Assembly: GCA_013398955.1 (NCBI GenBank)
Contig: VWPU01012279.1
Span: 106,577 to 170,576 of the forward strand
Direction: 5' to 3'
Length of the DNA: 64,000 nt
Source of the DNA: Callaeas wilsoni
Lineage: Eukaryota > Chordata > Aves > Passeriformes > Callaeidae
A model generated the notes under the pieces. The model was given only the letters and a program-made list of their open reading frames with translations, did no database searches and was not told the origin of the DNA. Below are positions 14,301-27,500 of the stretch, in pieces (position 1 is the stretch's first letter; the number at the start of each line of letters is the position of its first letter). The position numbers and the translations under genes are program-made.

Positions 14301-17300
14301 TAAGGCACAAGGGTGAGGCATCCCATTATTTCTGTTCAAACTGTTCCACTTTGCATGGAATGAATATTCATAGGATTCCTGAGAGAATGAAAGTGCAGAA
14401 ATGTGTCTATAACTGGGCTGTTAGGGTGCTTAGTGGGGAAGGTGGGTGAGAGGAACATATTCTTTTGAAATATGCCAGCATACCTGGCTAAGCAGCAGCA
14501 AGGACACGGTTAATGATTTGTGTTTGGGACTGAAGTGTTCATACTGGAGATAAGATGGAATTTGAATGTTCAAATCTGATTGTGGCAGCAGCCCTCAGAC
14601 ACACTACTGAAAAGGCTACCTGGGAATTAATAGTTGTCTATTTAGTGCTCAATAATGTGAGGAAAATATAGTGTGAAACCACTCACAGAATGATGAAAAA
14701 GCCTCTCCTAGAGCTGCAAGAATAAAATTTCTCCCTGTAAACTAGCCTTATATAGAGATCTAGGAGTGCAAATGAACCTGGCAGAGAAGTAATTAAGTAG
14801 AATGACTGCAAAGACCTGATAAAAAAAATCCTATATTTGGCAAAAAGTCATTAATCTAGATATTCTAAAAAGCAGATTAAATAACCGTTCACATGAACTC
14901 TTCTATGAAGGTATTCTCCCCTTTAGACTGTTGCTTTAATGACTGTGTAATTATTGGAATTAATTGGGTTTGAAGGAACACTAGTATTTTTAACATAGGT
15001 TTTATCAGGTAGTGACAGTATTTTTGTCTTATGATAAGTTCATATTTCACTCTCAGATGCCTTACTATTGGATCAAACTTTTCAACTGTAGAGCTGCAGA
15101 TAAATTCATCTGTGGTAAAAAAGGTGCTCATTTAAGTCTGTTTATACTGACTTCTGCTGGCTTTCCTCAGGAATGAATCTGTCCCACAAAGTTTATTATG
15201 AAATTATTTAGAGAGATGTTGATGAAGTCACACTGTATGGGTAAAGAAATTTCTGTATATTGCCCTGAAATGACTTTGCTATAGAGAAAGGCATTTAGGG
15301 ATGGCTTTTTTTAGGGACAAAATCTATAGAATTTAACAAAAGGCAGCAACACTGTTTTAAGATTCAGCAACAAAAATGCTTTATGGGATCTGTATGCACG
15401 ATATATTAGGCCATTTGGAATTATACTTTAAAAAATAAAGAAAACATTATATTCCTAGACTGTTTTAATTCTAGAGAGGAACAACACAGCATCCACAAGA
15501 ATGAGTGGCCAGTTCACTTTGACTGAGATCAATGACTGCTCCACTAAGGAGAAGGATCTTCCTGCTCTGAGTGCAGCCCATCCAACTGGAAATAGAGCCA
15601 GGTTTCAGCTAAGGAATACCCAGGGGTGCCTCTGCTTTTCCATTTAGTCAAAGTTCATTTCAGATCTTCTGGCTGACAAAAAGCAGCAGGTTTGCTTCTG
15701 TTTGCATGTATGCAGCTGGTTTGGCACCGCAAGTGCATTTTCTGTGGGAGAGCAGTAGCAGTCATCGCCTTCACAAGAGCTTTGCTGTGTAATTAAGTTT
15801 TACTAATAAAGACTGAATGTACTAGATTAATAACCTTGTCTTTACATTGCAGACTGGTAAATTAGAGTTGGATTTCTGTCTCTCTAAGAACTGTTGCTAG
15901 ATTCAGAACACTGCTTTGATACCTTTAATTTAATTACCTACAAAAATTTTATGCCATTCATCTTCCACAAAGTGCATATTCTAGCCAATGGAGACACACC
16001 GATTTACACCAGGTCTGGGGTCTGTGTAGGAAAAATTTAGGTTATAGCTTTTCAGGACACTTGTGAAAAAATATCTGGGGTTTTGTTCCTGCTTATAGAT
16101 TCTTATCCTATCTATAGACTGTGGTAAATGTGAACCTTTCCCCTCCAAGGTGTGTTCTTTGTAGGAGTCAGAATTTACATTTGCCTGTTAACTCACTTTG
16201 AGACTCATTGTCCTAAAACCACAGAGATGCAGATCTGGGAAGGACAACAGGAGGCTTTCCTGTCCCTCCCCTGCACTGTCCCCAACAGGTGCTGGTATGA
16301 ACTGTCCTTAAACACGTCCAATAAAGCATATTCACACATATTCTTAAATACTTCAGTATTAAATACTTCAACACTCAAAATACTCCTTCTTAAAAGACTG
16401 CACTAATAATGCAATTTAGAAATTACAATATTTAGTTGCAATAGTTTCTTTTTGTCCTTCCTTTCTGGTCTTAAGTAACAAGTGACCATTATTCCATTTA
16501 TAATGATCTTTTTTACATACTAGAAGATTTAAACATCCCCCTTTAATGTTCCCTTTTGTGGTCTAAAGGAATGGGATTACCTTTCTTTATGGATTATGTT
16601 TGCTAAATCCTTTAGCATTCCTTGCACCATACTGTGGATTTTTTCCAAGTCATCTTTTTTAAAATGTGGTGTCTAAAAGTGGACAACTGGTCTGAGATCC
16701 AGTTGGCTCCCAAGTAGAGCAAAACACTTACTTCCCAAGGGTTGTATACAATATTCCTAGGAATGTATCTTTGACCAAGACTTTTTCTTGGAAAAAATAC
16801 TGTGTTGTTACTCATAGCCAATTTGTGATTCACCAAAACCCTCAGATCCTTCTCTGTGTAAATTCACTTCTGTTACATGTCTATTTTCATGTCTTTGTTG
16901 AATTTCATCTGCTTTTAATTTCAGAGGATGTCTGATTTTTTAGACTCATTTTATTTCCGGTTTTGATGCTGTCATCAAAGTAAGAGCAACTTCTCCATTC
17001 ATATTGTCTGTAGATTTTCTAAACATATTAATTCAACTTCATCATTCCATCATTAATAAAACTACTTAGAAGAAATGGGACTCCACATGAGGGTTCACAT
17101 TCTTAATGTGAATCACTGAAAATTATTCTTGGCAGTCACTCCATAACCACGAAGAGGAGGTTGAGCACTCACTTTACTTGGGTATGGGTAAACCACCACA
17201 GTGGCTGTGGAAGTGCCTAGCATTATAGTCTATGGCACCTTTTCCCAACATCCCCCTTTCCAGAAAAGTTATGCACTGGGAGGAAGTAACGAAGGTGGAT

Positions 17301-17435
17301 CCAGACCCTTCTCAGTCATCTCCTGACAGGCTGAGGGGCAATGATAATAAGTCCAAATGTAGGAAATTATACTTAAACACACAAGAATTTTTTTTTTCCT
17401 CTGAGTGTGGCTGAACACTTTAACAAGTTTCTCAG
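11336..17435. other. Intergenic, no gene seen
   Basis: Six kilobases of AT-rich sequence with only short frames (under about 90 codons) and no motif-bearing peptide, RNA gene or intact repeat that I can recognise. There are CA-rich words near 13,680 and A-rich runs, none long enough to call a microsatellite. Confidence 0.5.
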
Positions 17436-17590
17436 AAAGTTTGTGGAGTCTTCAGCTTGATGACACTCAAAACCTGAATGGACATGGGCCTAAGCAACTT
17501 GCTGGAGCTGACTCTGCTTGAGCTGGGAGCATGGATTACCGACCTCCCGAGGTCTCTTCCAGCCTCAAACATTCTGCAACTCTATGAATT
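17436..17590 (+). repeat. CR1 LINE 3'-end fragment
   Basis: The sequence passes through AAAGTTTGTGGAGTCTTC, ACACTCAAAACCTGAATGG, TAAGCAACTTGCTGGAGCTG, GAGGTCTCTTCCAGCCTC and ends near ATTCTGCAACTCTATGA. This is the CR1 3' region in plus orientation, with scattered substitutions typical of an old copy. Confidence 0.85.
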
Positions 17591-18849
17591 TATAAGACAG
17601 TGCTATTTGTTTTACATGTCCTTCCTTGAATTCAGAGAGTGTTTTGCAAGCAGTTTTAACTTTTCATGACAATAATGTTAAGTAACTTGAAGTCATGGTC
17701 TGATCTGCAGCTGAAGGTCAGTCCGGGAACTAGATTAGACATTTTGCTAGTCTCTGCAATATGACATGAATGACATGTAACATTTCAAACAGTATTTGAA
17801 ACTCTGTAATTGACTCCTCTGGATACTGAGAGCACATCTTTTTAACCCTAGATCAAAGTCCTTCTCCCAGCTTGAGCACTGGTATTAGACAGTTTCCCCG
17901 TCACAGTCTCCCTCTTCCCACCATTCCACCTTTAAAAAGCAGCATGTTATTTTTAAGGAAGTTGAAGCCCAGCGCTGACATTATTAGAAAAGATCTGCAT
18001 CCAAACTCATGACTCATATGACCCAGGGTAGGCCTCTGCAGTCGAATGGGAGTATTGGCAAGCATCACTTGTGACCTGGACTCCATCCCCTGTGTTCCCA
18101 GAACCTCATAGTCACTTCATTAGTGCCCACATGGATGAGTAACACGAATAGCATGAGTCACAGTCAGGGACTGGATATGCCTCAACAGTCTTTCCACTGT
18201 GCCTAAGGTTTTTGAATTAGTCAAGAAGCTCATGTCCCAGCAGGGTGGTCAGACAGGCAGATGGATGTCTCTGGCCCCAAGACAGAGAGTCTCTAATCAC
18301 AGTCATCCACTGAGAAGTTTGCCACTGGACCAGCACAGCAAATAACAGGATTGTACCTTACTGAAGAGCTGAGTTAAAACGTATTTGTCTTGAAGCAAGA
18401 AATTTTCAACATTTATCTCTCCTAAAAGAGTTTACCTTTCTTTTCTGCTGCAATGGGGAATCTCTGGCATCTGAATTCACTAGGCATGGGACCTGACTCT
18501 TAAAAGAACCTACAGCTTTTACAAATTACGGACTTGGAAACTGATGGGGTGCACAAAATACTTTCAGCTAGTCTCGTAACCTGATTTTGATACTTGGCAG
18601 GAATTTTTAAAGTATTCACGCTCCTTTTTGTTCTCCTATTTAGCAGATTGTTTTTCAGCACTTTTCTACTTCCATGACAGTTTCTGGTTGTGAAATAATG
18701 TAAAACACACTTAAATATAATGAAGGGTTTTAAACTGTCTGTTCAGACAGGGTACTAAAAGGTACAAGCACATGTCCTGAACAAGAGTGCAATAGCAGAG
18801 TGTGAGAAAAAAACCCATCTAACACAACAGTCTCTATGCATATTTCTTA
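17591..18849. other. Intergenic, possible old repeat remnant
   Basis: No gene is seen. Around 18,090-18,310 wording such as GTGCCCACATGGATGAGTAA and TGGCCCCAAGACAGAGAGTC resembles internal parts of CR1-type LINEs as I remember them, but the match is too loose to give borders. The flanking sequence is ordinary AT-rich DNA. Confidence 0.35.
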
Positions 18850-18853
18850 GTTG

Positions 18854-19303
18854 TGATGCCTTAGGATTTTAGCTTTTATATTTTTCAGATATTTGCAATC
18901 TTGTAATTCTCTAGTGTATAACTCTAAACTCCATATAGAGTGTTAGCAACTGCTTTTCCCATTTTGGTCAGACACAACAATTCCTCTCTAGGCCTGGGAA
19001 TCAAGGACACCTCACTGTTTCAGGCCCCAAGAAATGTAAACAAAAGTGAGTTGGGGAGGAGCAAACTAAGAGAATGGGACTCCACTGCCTGAAGCTGTAA
19101 TTGGACAATTAACCCCCAATATGCAAATGGACCAAACTTATAGAAGTATGAAAACCCATGACTCATCACCCATTTTTGGGTGTAGCCCCTGGGGGGCTTA
19201 GACTGCCCTAAATGTACCTGAAGGGCCTTCAATAAATATAACCGCTTTTTATTCTCTTAATTTTGTCTGGCTTCTGTTTTTAGGTAAGCCCATTAAGGCA
19301 TCA
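18854..19303 (+). mobile_element. Solo LTR of an endogenous retrovirus, copy 1
   Basis: This about 450-bp element begins TGATGCCTTA and ends TAAGGCATCA, exact 10-base inverted ends with the TG..CA borders of a retroviral LTR. A second copy of the same sequence lies at 39,736-40,161. An AATAAA polyadenylation signal is at 19,231-19,236, and a perfect octamer word ATGCAAAT is at 19,121-19,128. Flanking bases GTTG (18,850-18,853) and GTTA (19,304-19,307) look like a 4-bp target-site duplication with one later change. No internal viral genes are attached, so it is a solo LTR. A 4-bp duplication suggests a gammaretrovirus-like (class I) source; I cannot name the family. Confidence 0.75.
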
Positions 19304-19307
19304 GTTA

Positions 19308-22300
19308 TATTGTTGAAATCCATACTATGTCAGGTATGATATAATTCCATAATAGTGACTCTTCTTTTTCTCTTGAATGTTATGAACACCACTGTTTTTT
19401 CAATTATTGGTAAATCTGCTGATAATTCCTTTAAAAGGCTAAAGGGGACTATTCTGTTAATTCTTCCCTTGGAATTTAGGTGTCCATAAAGGTGTCTCTT
19501 CTACTGACAGACCTTCACATTTCCTAGTTCCAAATGGGTGATTCTCCCCAGAAAATAATTATGAACGAAGACATGAGCACTTTTATCCTGTAGGTGAAAT
19601 ACAGACAGGAAAGGCCTCATTTGCAAGCCTTGCCAGATCAAGAGGTATGAGGTGGACACTGGGTAGTTGAGTACTCATAGTTTCTGCAGAAATGTAAGAA
19701 CTTGGGGCAACTTACCACTTGGAAGCTGAGGTGCCAAAGGGTTGTACACACAAAGTAGCTCAAGAGGGGTTTATGAAACTCTTAGTGGTATATGATTTAG
19801 GCACCCTGAAAGGCAGTTAGGTAACAAGTCCTCCAGCAAATCTGACCTCTTGACCTGGGTGTTTTTATCATCTTAGCCAGTCTTGAGCTAGATGGGGAAA
19901 TGCTGAAGCATTACAGCCTGACCACTGAGGGCAAGTAGTAACCACACGGTATTCAAATCCGCCACTGTTTGTGCCTTCTAAGAATTAATTTTGATCCTGT
20001 GATCTCACACTTTTAAAACTCCTATGTTCCCTACCAAAGGTTATTGAAATATCAGTTTTGCAAAAATTGGCTGCCTAGAGCTTTTTTTACTAGCAGCATG
20101 ACCCCCTAGTGAAGCTAATTCACACAATTTTTACCTGACTTGAGGGCATATAAATTCACATTCTTAAATAATACCATCCACATAGCTTGTTTAGGAGCTT
20201 GAAAATTCAAACCCACAAGAGAAACACAAAAGCATGCGTGTTTTTCCTCCTTTACCTGACAAAGATCACAGTAACTGTGAAGATAGAAGGGTGTGTGTGG
20301 ACTAGCAAAAAAAATTAACTAAAACTCTAAGAGTAATTCCTAGGAATATTTTTCTGTTAAGATGCTTCTGTCTTACTGCAATAAGCCCTACAGATAACTC
20401 CTTCCCAGCTCCAAAAAAAGCAAGCAATCTTGCACATTTCTAACTGCAAGTCAAGATTTCCATGAGGCGTGTCTCTTTGAGTGCTCATACACCATTGGTC
20501 TCTTGTAAGTTATACTGGGCCAAAGCAACTGCACATTTCTAAGACAAATCTGCTATGGCGTTGAAGGCACAGCCCCACTACCACATAGACTTTACTTATT
20601 TCAGGAACCAAGAATTTTTAAGAGCTCCCCAAGGTTAAATACAGCATCTCATGTGCAAGCCAAGTTGCTATGGTGACACTGCTTCATACTTGCATTACTT
20701 ACTTGTTAATATAGGCCTTTGGCCTTCTGTTTTCTAATTGCTGATGGATGAACTATCAAATTGTCTTACATCAACTGTACAAAGGTGATGTGAATCATAT
20801 TTCAAAACACCAAACTAGACACGGTGCAATTAAACTTAAGAAAAATGCATAATCTCAAATAAAACTGTGTTGAGAGATTTTAGATTTAAGCATCACTTTT
20901 TAATTTGAAGCAATATTGTTTCAAAACATGTTCCAGGAAGTAAAGATGGAGGCAGGAGTTACACTCAGAAAAGCAAGACATTAAATGACAGTATATTGTC
21001 AACAACAGCATGAGAAACCGAATATTTCTAAGGTTCTGGTCTGTGTGCTGTCTTGGTCTCCACCCACTGGGAGCTGAACCTCACTGCCTGCTACTTGGAA
21101 ATAAAAATAATATGTTCCACTGGATATATAAAATAATAATATTTTTCATTTGCACATTGTTTGTTTATGTCTTTATTTACAATTTGTACAATATGATGCT
21201 GTTGCAGAAAGCTTTCCAAGAAAGCAGTATATTTCTTGTCTATGTCTCTAATAATGATGTGAGAGACAGCAACCTTCTTTAGGCATTAAATAAGTATACA
21301 GCTTTTGGATAGAGATCTTAACAGAGATCACAGCTCTTTTCATAGAGGTGGTTTGGGTTTTTTTTCATCTCTCCTAAAAACAATCAAAGATATATGAAAA
21401 GTTGGTATGTTCAAAAACCATTAGACCTTTTGTTTATAGTCAGATGGAGTAATTAAGTAGTCCTAGAGGATTGTTAAGAAGCAAAATATGACCAGAGCAG
21501 ATACTTCTCAAAGATCCTTTTATCTACAGTGAAGAAAGGCTCCGATTGCATTTTTACAAGCTCCAGAACATGCTGCAAGTGAAGGTTTCTCTTCTTCCTC
21601 TTTTCAGCATTTGGGCTTTTCCCTTAGGATTCTGTGTCACTCAGCATCTTTTGCTACCCGGTGACTTCTGACTAAATGCACACCAAAAGAGAAAATCTGA
21701 GATACATATTTCATTCCCTATCATTTGACAAAAATTATCCTGAGGCAATAGGTTTTTTTCCTGACATTCAGCATGTTGCAGTGTAACCGTCAGCATGCAA
21801 AACCATTTTGTGTATAACTACGTTTCACCCGATTAGGTGTATCCAGGCATATTTTTCATTTGTAACAACAAGCATTGTATCCTAAATACTTTTCAAAAAC
21901 TTTATAATTACCTTTCTTCTGAGGAAGCAAGTATTTAGGCCCAGAACAGTAAGTGCTAATCTTTGGAAGAGAAACAAAATGAGATAATTTATACAAAAAA
22001 CCCTTGACTATTCTGCCAAGCTCATTGAGGTGAAAAGTGGCCTTAAATGTGGATGAGGTCAATATATTCTTGTACTCAGAATGCTGTTCATTACATTTGC
22101 TGGGAATACTAAGCTGAAGGTAAGTTTTCTCTTAAAGTTTTTCTAGTTAATTGTTATAAGAGGATAACTTAACACTGTCCACTTTGTTGTGCTGGTGAAG
22201 AAGTCCCTAATACATTTGAAGTATTTTGGGGTTTTTTTATTCATGCATTAAGTAGGGAGTGGATAGACTGAGATAGTTGATTCACAATAGATCAAGAGGC

Positions 22301-23740
22301 ACATTTTTAGGAACTAAATCTTTCAAATACTGCAGATTTCAGCTTTCACAAGAACATCCAGTTTCATCCTTTAATATATGTTCCTATGGAGACTGGAGGA
22401 ATTTGCAGTTCAAAGACCAGCAAAACATTTTCTGTGAAATATGTAAGTACAGAGATCCTAAACAGGACTAAATATTTCTTACTTGAGAAAGGAAAAGTAA
22501 TTACGATAGTTACAACTTTCAGCTGTTGTCTTGAGTGTCTAACGCTTATATGTCACATGCTTCAATCTAACACGCAGATTTCTGAAAGCTTCATAACCTT
22601 GGTTGGATGTACCTTGTAGTAGCAAATTGAAAGGGATGCTTAAAAAAGTTGAGGCTACTTAACTTAGAAAAGTGTCAGGCAGTGAATGGGCTATTTGCTG
22701 AGCAAGGAATGAGCATGTGTATGCATATGGAGTAGTATCACTGTACCAATTAAGGACAGGGTTTGGAAAGTAGCCATCCCAAACTGATCATCAAACCCTC
22801 TAGTCTCTAGAGTCAGAGTAATGAGACGCCGATCTAATCCCATGTTGATATATGTCTACAGTAAATTTAATGTGCCCTGTACAGAATGGCTTCAGGATGA
22901 ATTCTACAGAACGCCAGCATAGGAAGAGCGTTTTACCTCTCAGTACGGTAAAGATTTGCTAGCAGATTAGACAAGCCATGATAAACAAGCCATGTTTACC
23001 ATAAGAGAGGAGATGACTGTAAAAAGGGCATTAACATTTCCGTACAAAGAAAAGCAGTCTATGAGGATCAGCCTTCATCTTGAAAAAGTTTAGGATCAGT
23101 AGTCACAAAGGAGGTAGAAATCTCAGCGCAAAACCCAGTCCCAGTACCTTCCTGCTCCCTCGTAGGCATCATCAAAAGGATTAAAAAGAAATGCACTCAC
23201 TCTTCTCCAGTCCAACATTAATATACCATCTCCCAGGAATGCAGTATTTGCAGATACTGTGTGCAAATTCTACACCATATAGATCATATGGACTAAGCAA
23301 CTGTTAGTGTTTATGGCTTGTGAGCTAGATGACTTCCAGATACAAGCTTAGGATAAATTGATGCTTTCCTTAACATTTGTATATAGGCTGTTATTAAATA
23401 TTTACAATAGTAAATAGTATTTATTTGGGCATTTTTTAATTGAGTACTTTTGTTTGCTTGAAATTTAATCTCTCTTGTATTACAAACTCTGAATATCTAG
23501 GTAAAATTAAAATATATCAATCCCATAAGAATATGTGACTCATTAGTATTAGTGTCCTGGGCAATTCTCAGAGAAATGTAAATACTCCAGAATATTAAAA
23601 AAGTACCAAGGCATTCCTCTGTTGAAGTATTTTGGGAACTGGATATGAAAAAGTGTGTCCTCAAGACCAACATCATCCATATAACTTTTATCTTGTACAG
23701 TGTTTCCTGGGGAGAGAACTGGAACCTTGTGGGTTACAAT
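19308..23740. other. Intergenic, no gene seen
   Basis: AT-rich non-coding DNA. Short frames only. A perfect RFX X-box word lies at 20,664-20,677. No repeats with clear borders. Confidence 0.5.
20664..20677 (-). promoter_or_regulatory. Perfect RFX X-box-like motif
   Basis: The minus strand reads GTCACCATAGCAAC, which fits GTNRCC-AT-RGYAAC at every position. It is an isolated motif with no promoter or gene identified nearby; a 14-bp match can occur by chance in a large genome. Confidence 0.3.
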
Positions 23741-23855
23741 CATAGATTCATAGAATCACCTTTTTGGAAAAGACCTTTAAGATCTTTAAGAATCCAACCA
23801 TTAACGTAACACTTCCAAGTCCCACTAAACCATGTCCCTAATTACCATATCTGTG
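23741..23855 (-). repeat. Inverted CR1, outer part A of a nested pair
   Basis: CATAGATTCATAGAATCACC followed by AAGACCTTTAAGATC and CCACTAAACCATGTCCCTAA is the reverse complement of a CR1 3' end. The sequence breaks off near 23,855 inside the element and its continuation is found at about 24,293, on the far side of a second CR1. Confidence 0.75.
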
Positions 23856-24292
23856 TTACAGGAAGGACACAGACCTGTTGGGTGAGTCCTGAGAAAGGCC
23901 ACCAAGATAATAGAGCGATAGAACAGCTCCCCTATGAGGCGAGGCTGAGAGACTTGGGATGGTTCAGCCTGGAGAAGAGAAGGCTCTGGGGAGACCTTTT
24001 TGTAGACTGCTGGTACTTGAAGCAGGCCTACAACAAAGACGGGAACAAACATTTTAGGTTTTAAACTAAAAGAGAGTTGATTTCAATTAGATATAAGGAA
24101 GACTTTTTCACAATGAGGTGGTAAAACACTGGTTGCCCAGAGAGGTAGTAGATGCCCCACCCCTGGAAGCATTCAAAGTCAAATTGGTTGGGGCTCTGGG
24201 CAACCTGATCTCCTTGAAGATGTCCTGCACACGCCAGGGGTGTCGGACTAGATGACCTTTAAAGATCCCTTCCAAATCAATCTATTCAATGG
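23856..24292 (+). repeat. CR1 LINE inserted inside an older inverted CR1
   Basis: This plus-strand CR1 runs through GGACACAGACCTGTTGGGTG, GAGGCTGAGAGACTTGGGAT, GTTCAGCCTGGAGAAGAGAA, GGTTGCCCAGAGAGGTAGTA and GACTAGATGACCTTTAAAGA in the normal CR1 order. It interrupts an inverted CR1 whose halves flank it, so it is the younger of the two. The junction positions are estimates to about 10 bp. Confidence 0.75.
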
Positions 24293-24525
24293 TTTTAAAT
24301 ACCCCCAGGAATGGTGACTCAGTCACTTCCCTATTCTGGCAGCCTGTTCCAGTGCTGGCTGTGAAAGCTTTCCACCGCTTCTAGTGAAAATTTTTTCCCA
24401 ATAATTAATCTAAACCTGTTCTAGTTTGAGGCCGTTTCCTCTTATTCTATCAATTGTTTCTTAGGAAAAGAGACCAACTCCCATCTCGGTACAACCTCCT
24501 TTCAGATAGTTTAGGAGAATGCCTA
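24293..24525 (-). repeat. Inverted CR1, outer part B of a nested pair
   Basis: TTTTAAATACCCCCAGGAAT, TGGTGACTCAGTCACTTCCC, GGCAGCCTGTTCCAGTGCTG and GAGACCAACTCCCATCTCGG continue the inverted CR1 exactly where part A stops. Together the two parts make about 350 bp of one element. Confidence 0.75.
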
Positions 24526-27500
24526 AAGGTAATCACTTTCAGGGCTTGTAGGGAGACTGGTGGGTTGAGCTGTAAGTCTGTTGTAGGGATACTCAACCTT
24601 TTGCAATTTGATGGGGAGCGTGGAGTGACATTAGAGATTTGCTCCTCCTAACTTTAGGCTCCAGCTCTGAATTTTACTTTGGTAGAACTGACCTCTGTAT
24701 TGACTATATGAAAATTAGGGAGAAAATATCATATTTCAATGGACTTAATTGCCATTAACTGGTACCAGTCAAGATAGGTGTATATAAACGTGGTGGTGTG
24801 AGTGTCATTCCAACAGAAGATTTTAGTATTTAGAAGCCCTGCAGAATTGTTACTGTTTTTCAATATCAAGTCATGAAGATTGTCTCTCTCCTTCTTACGG
24901 GTGGACCTTCCACATCTGCCTGGAGTAGACGGCAATAGAACAATGCAGGACAGCTTGAGCAGTCACTGCCAGTGTTGTACCCATCCAACAGATAAAAACA
25001 GGATGCCAGTCTCCAGAGTTGTCAGCTTGGTAACTTTCAAAAGCATTTCAACCCCTGACAAAAATAAAACAGCCTTTTTCAGATTAATGCCAGAAATCTT
25101 GCACTGTGGTGAACAGGTAGTACTAAAATAAGTCTCCCTGCTGCCTTCCAATGTAAAAATAACTCAGTATGTCTGAGTATGCTACAGAAGACAAAGCACC
25201 CTAACAGCTTTTAGGCATTAACTAGGCAATTACTGGGTGTTAGATAAAGATCTGTTTTCAACAGTGTACTTAGAGGAAAAGTCATGGGATGGATGTGTAC
25301 CTGTTCTACATTTTATTTTCCAAAACAACGATTTTTAAAAATTACATGGACTTAATTGATATCCATGTAAGTTCCTTCTCAGTCTCAGGAACTAGACAGA
25401 TGCATCTTAAAACAAATGAAAATGCCATTTAAAAGCTACAATTAAATAATCACAATTATACTGCATTAAAATTTTATCATGGAGGCTTTATTACCGTGGA
25501 CTTTGAAAGATTTTTCCATGCTTTCTACCTTCTTACTTGCAAGACCTTAAGTATCAGGGGACCCTTCTACCCTGTTGTATGTTAGGAAAAGCTCCTGAGA
25601 CCCATTACTGACTCAAAGGCAACATGACACATATTTGAAGAATATCGTCAGGACAGCAGCACTTTGAAGTCATTCTCATGTACAGTGATAGTCCTTGATC
25701 AAAATACTTCTTCTCTAGATAAAACAGATAAGTTTTATCTAGACGAGTTTTTTAAAATAAGAGTATTTACACAGATTTTCTAAGGTCACCAAGGAAGACT
25801 GGTAAAGACCTTGGAAAAAGACTTCATTAGTCATTACACTATCCTTCCTCTCTGATTATGACTTTCTGCTGATAAAGTCCTGCTCTAAATTGAATTATGA
25901 GTTAATTAGCTTTCAGAAGGCTGACTGAAAAGACTCAAAAGCTGCAGCCTACCAATCTGAAATAGAGCTCTTAAACATAGCATATTAATGATAATAAAGA
26001 AATAAAGGAAGAAAGAAAGATGAAAAAAAACCCAGCCAAGATTCTTTTAATTTTTTTTTTAAAGACTAGCAATTTACAAATGAAGACATGTAACTAGCTT
26101 CCAAAGCAACAGGAACTAAGAGAGACCAGTCATAGTTTTTGTTTGCTGTTTGACAACAGGGTTAATAAAGAGAAGCATGAAATACTTTATCCAAACCCAT
26201 AGCAGGATTGTCATGATTGATAATTAACTACTTTATACTATGAAAGGAATTGCAAGAATATCATTAGCATAAAAAAAGTTTGATGCAAACCACTGCTCAA
26301 TTCAAGCATTACAAAAAAATAATGTACACTTTACTTTGCTGCTGATATAAATGGTGAAGTTCAGGATCAATTATAGTTTAATATTGACAGGAGCATCTTG
26401 GTCATGAAGTGCAAATAGCTTCTTATTAACTCAGAGAGAGATCAGCAAAAGGAGAGTTTAAGAGCTGGAAGCAGATCTCCCAGGTATTGCCTGGGAGGAA
26501 GAGCTTCCAGTGGAGTTCAAGGGACTGACGTCTTGCATGAAGACAAACTTCTGGTTCTGCTGGAACCTGATTTGTGTCTTAAGGATGTATGCAAATGTCT
26601 AAGAATCCACACTCATTTTTCCAATTCAGAGCAGAGCAGTATATTGAATCAGCAAGGGAGCTTACACTTTTAAGAGCTTGATGAAAATATTTCTACTGAA
26701 GTAGTCTTTTTGCAGAAAACTGGGGCTTTGGTGAATTTTCCAAGGTCTGTTTTTCATGCTTCATCGATTTTTCTATGAAATATGAAAACCTGAAAGACAA
26801 AACATTTTCTCTGAACCTCAAAATTTTATGTTAGGAAATAAAACCAGGTGTCCTGTGAGTTTCATTATCCCCTGCCTTTTCTTGGAATGCTGTCCTGAGA
26901 ACACCTCCCTTGGTGCATTGTTGTCAGGAACTCCAGAGATCAGCATTATTTAGCAATAGGTAGATCACCAGATACAAGATAAATGGAGAAATTGGACAAA
27001 AAAGAGAATTAATTAGTACCTGCAAAATTAAATAATAAAAAAAGTCACTGAAAAACTCTCATAGAATATTTGTGTGCATGTGTCTGTGTCTACTTCTTTT
27101 GAAAATGTGACTAGCTGTACTTTACCCAACTAGCTATAAAGATCATCATTAGATAGCACTATCCTATGTAGCCACATGATGTACTGTACACAGCTATTCA
27201 CATATGCATGATTAGCAGTGGTGATGCAAACTTTCATAGAGAATACTTCAAATCACAGAAACTAAAGAAACATTTTTCCCCAAATAACTTGGGAAATTTC
27301 ATCCACTGCAGAGCCAAGCCAGATAATTTTGCTATATTCCACCTATTACAGATCTAGCTCCTTAGAAAAATATTAGCTGTGCAACTATCCATCAAATAAA
27401 TTACTCAGTCCTACAGAAGCCTTCCAAACTCCATGGGCTCCTCTGGGGTTTATGCTATCTTCTAAGAGCTGTCTGGTCCCCAATGCCACTAATACCCCAT

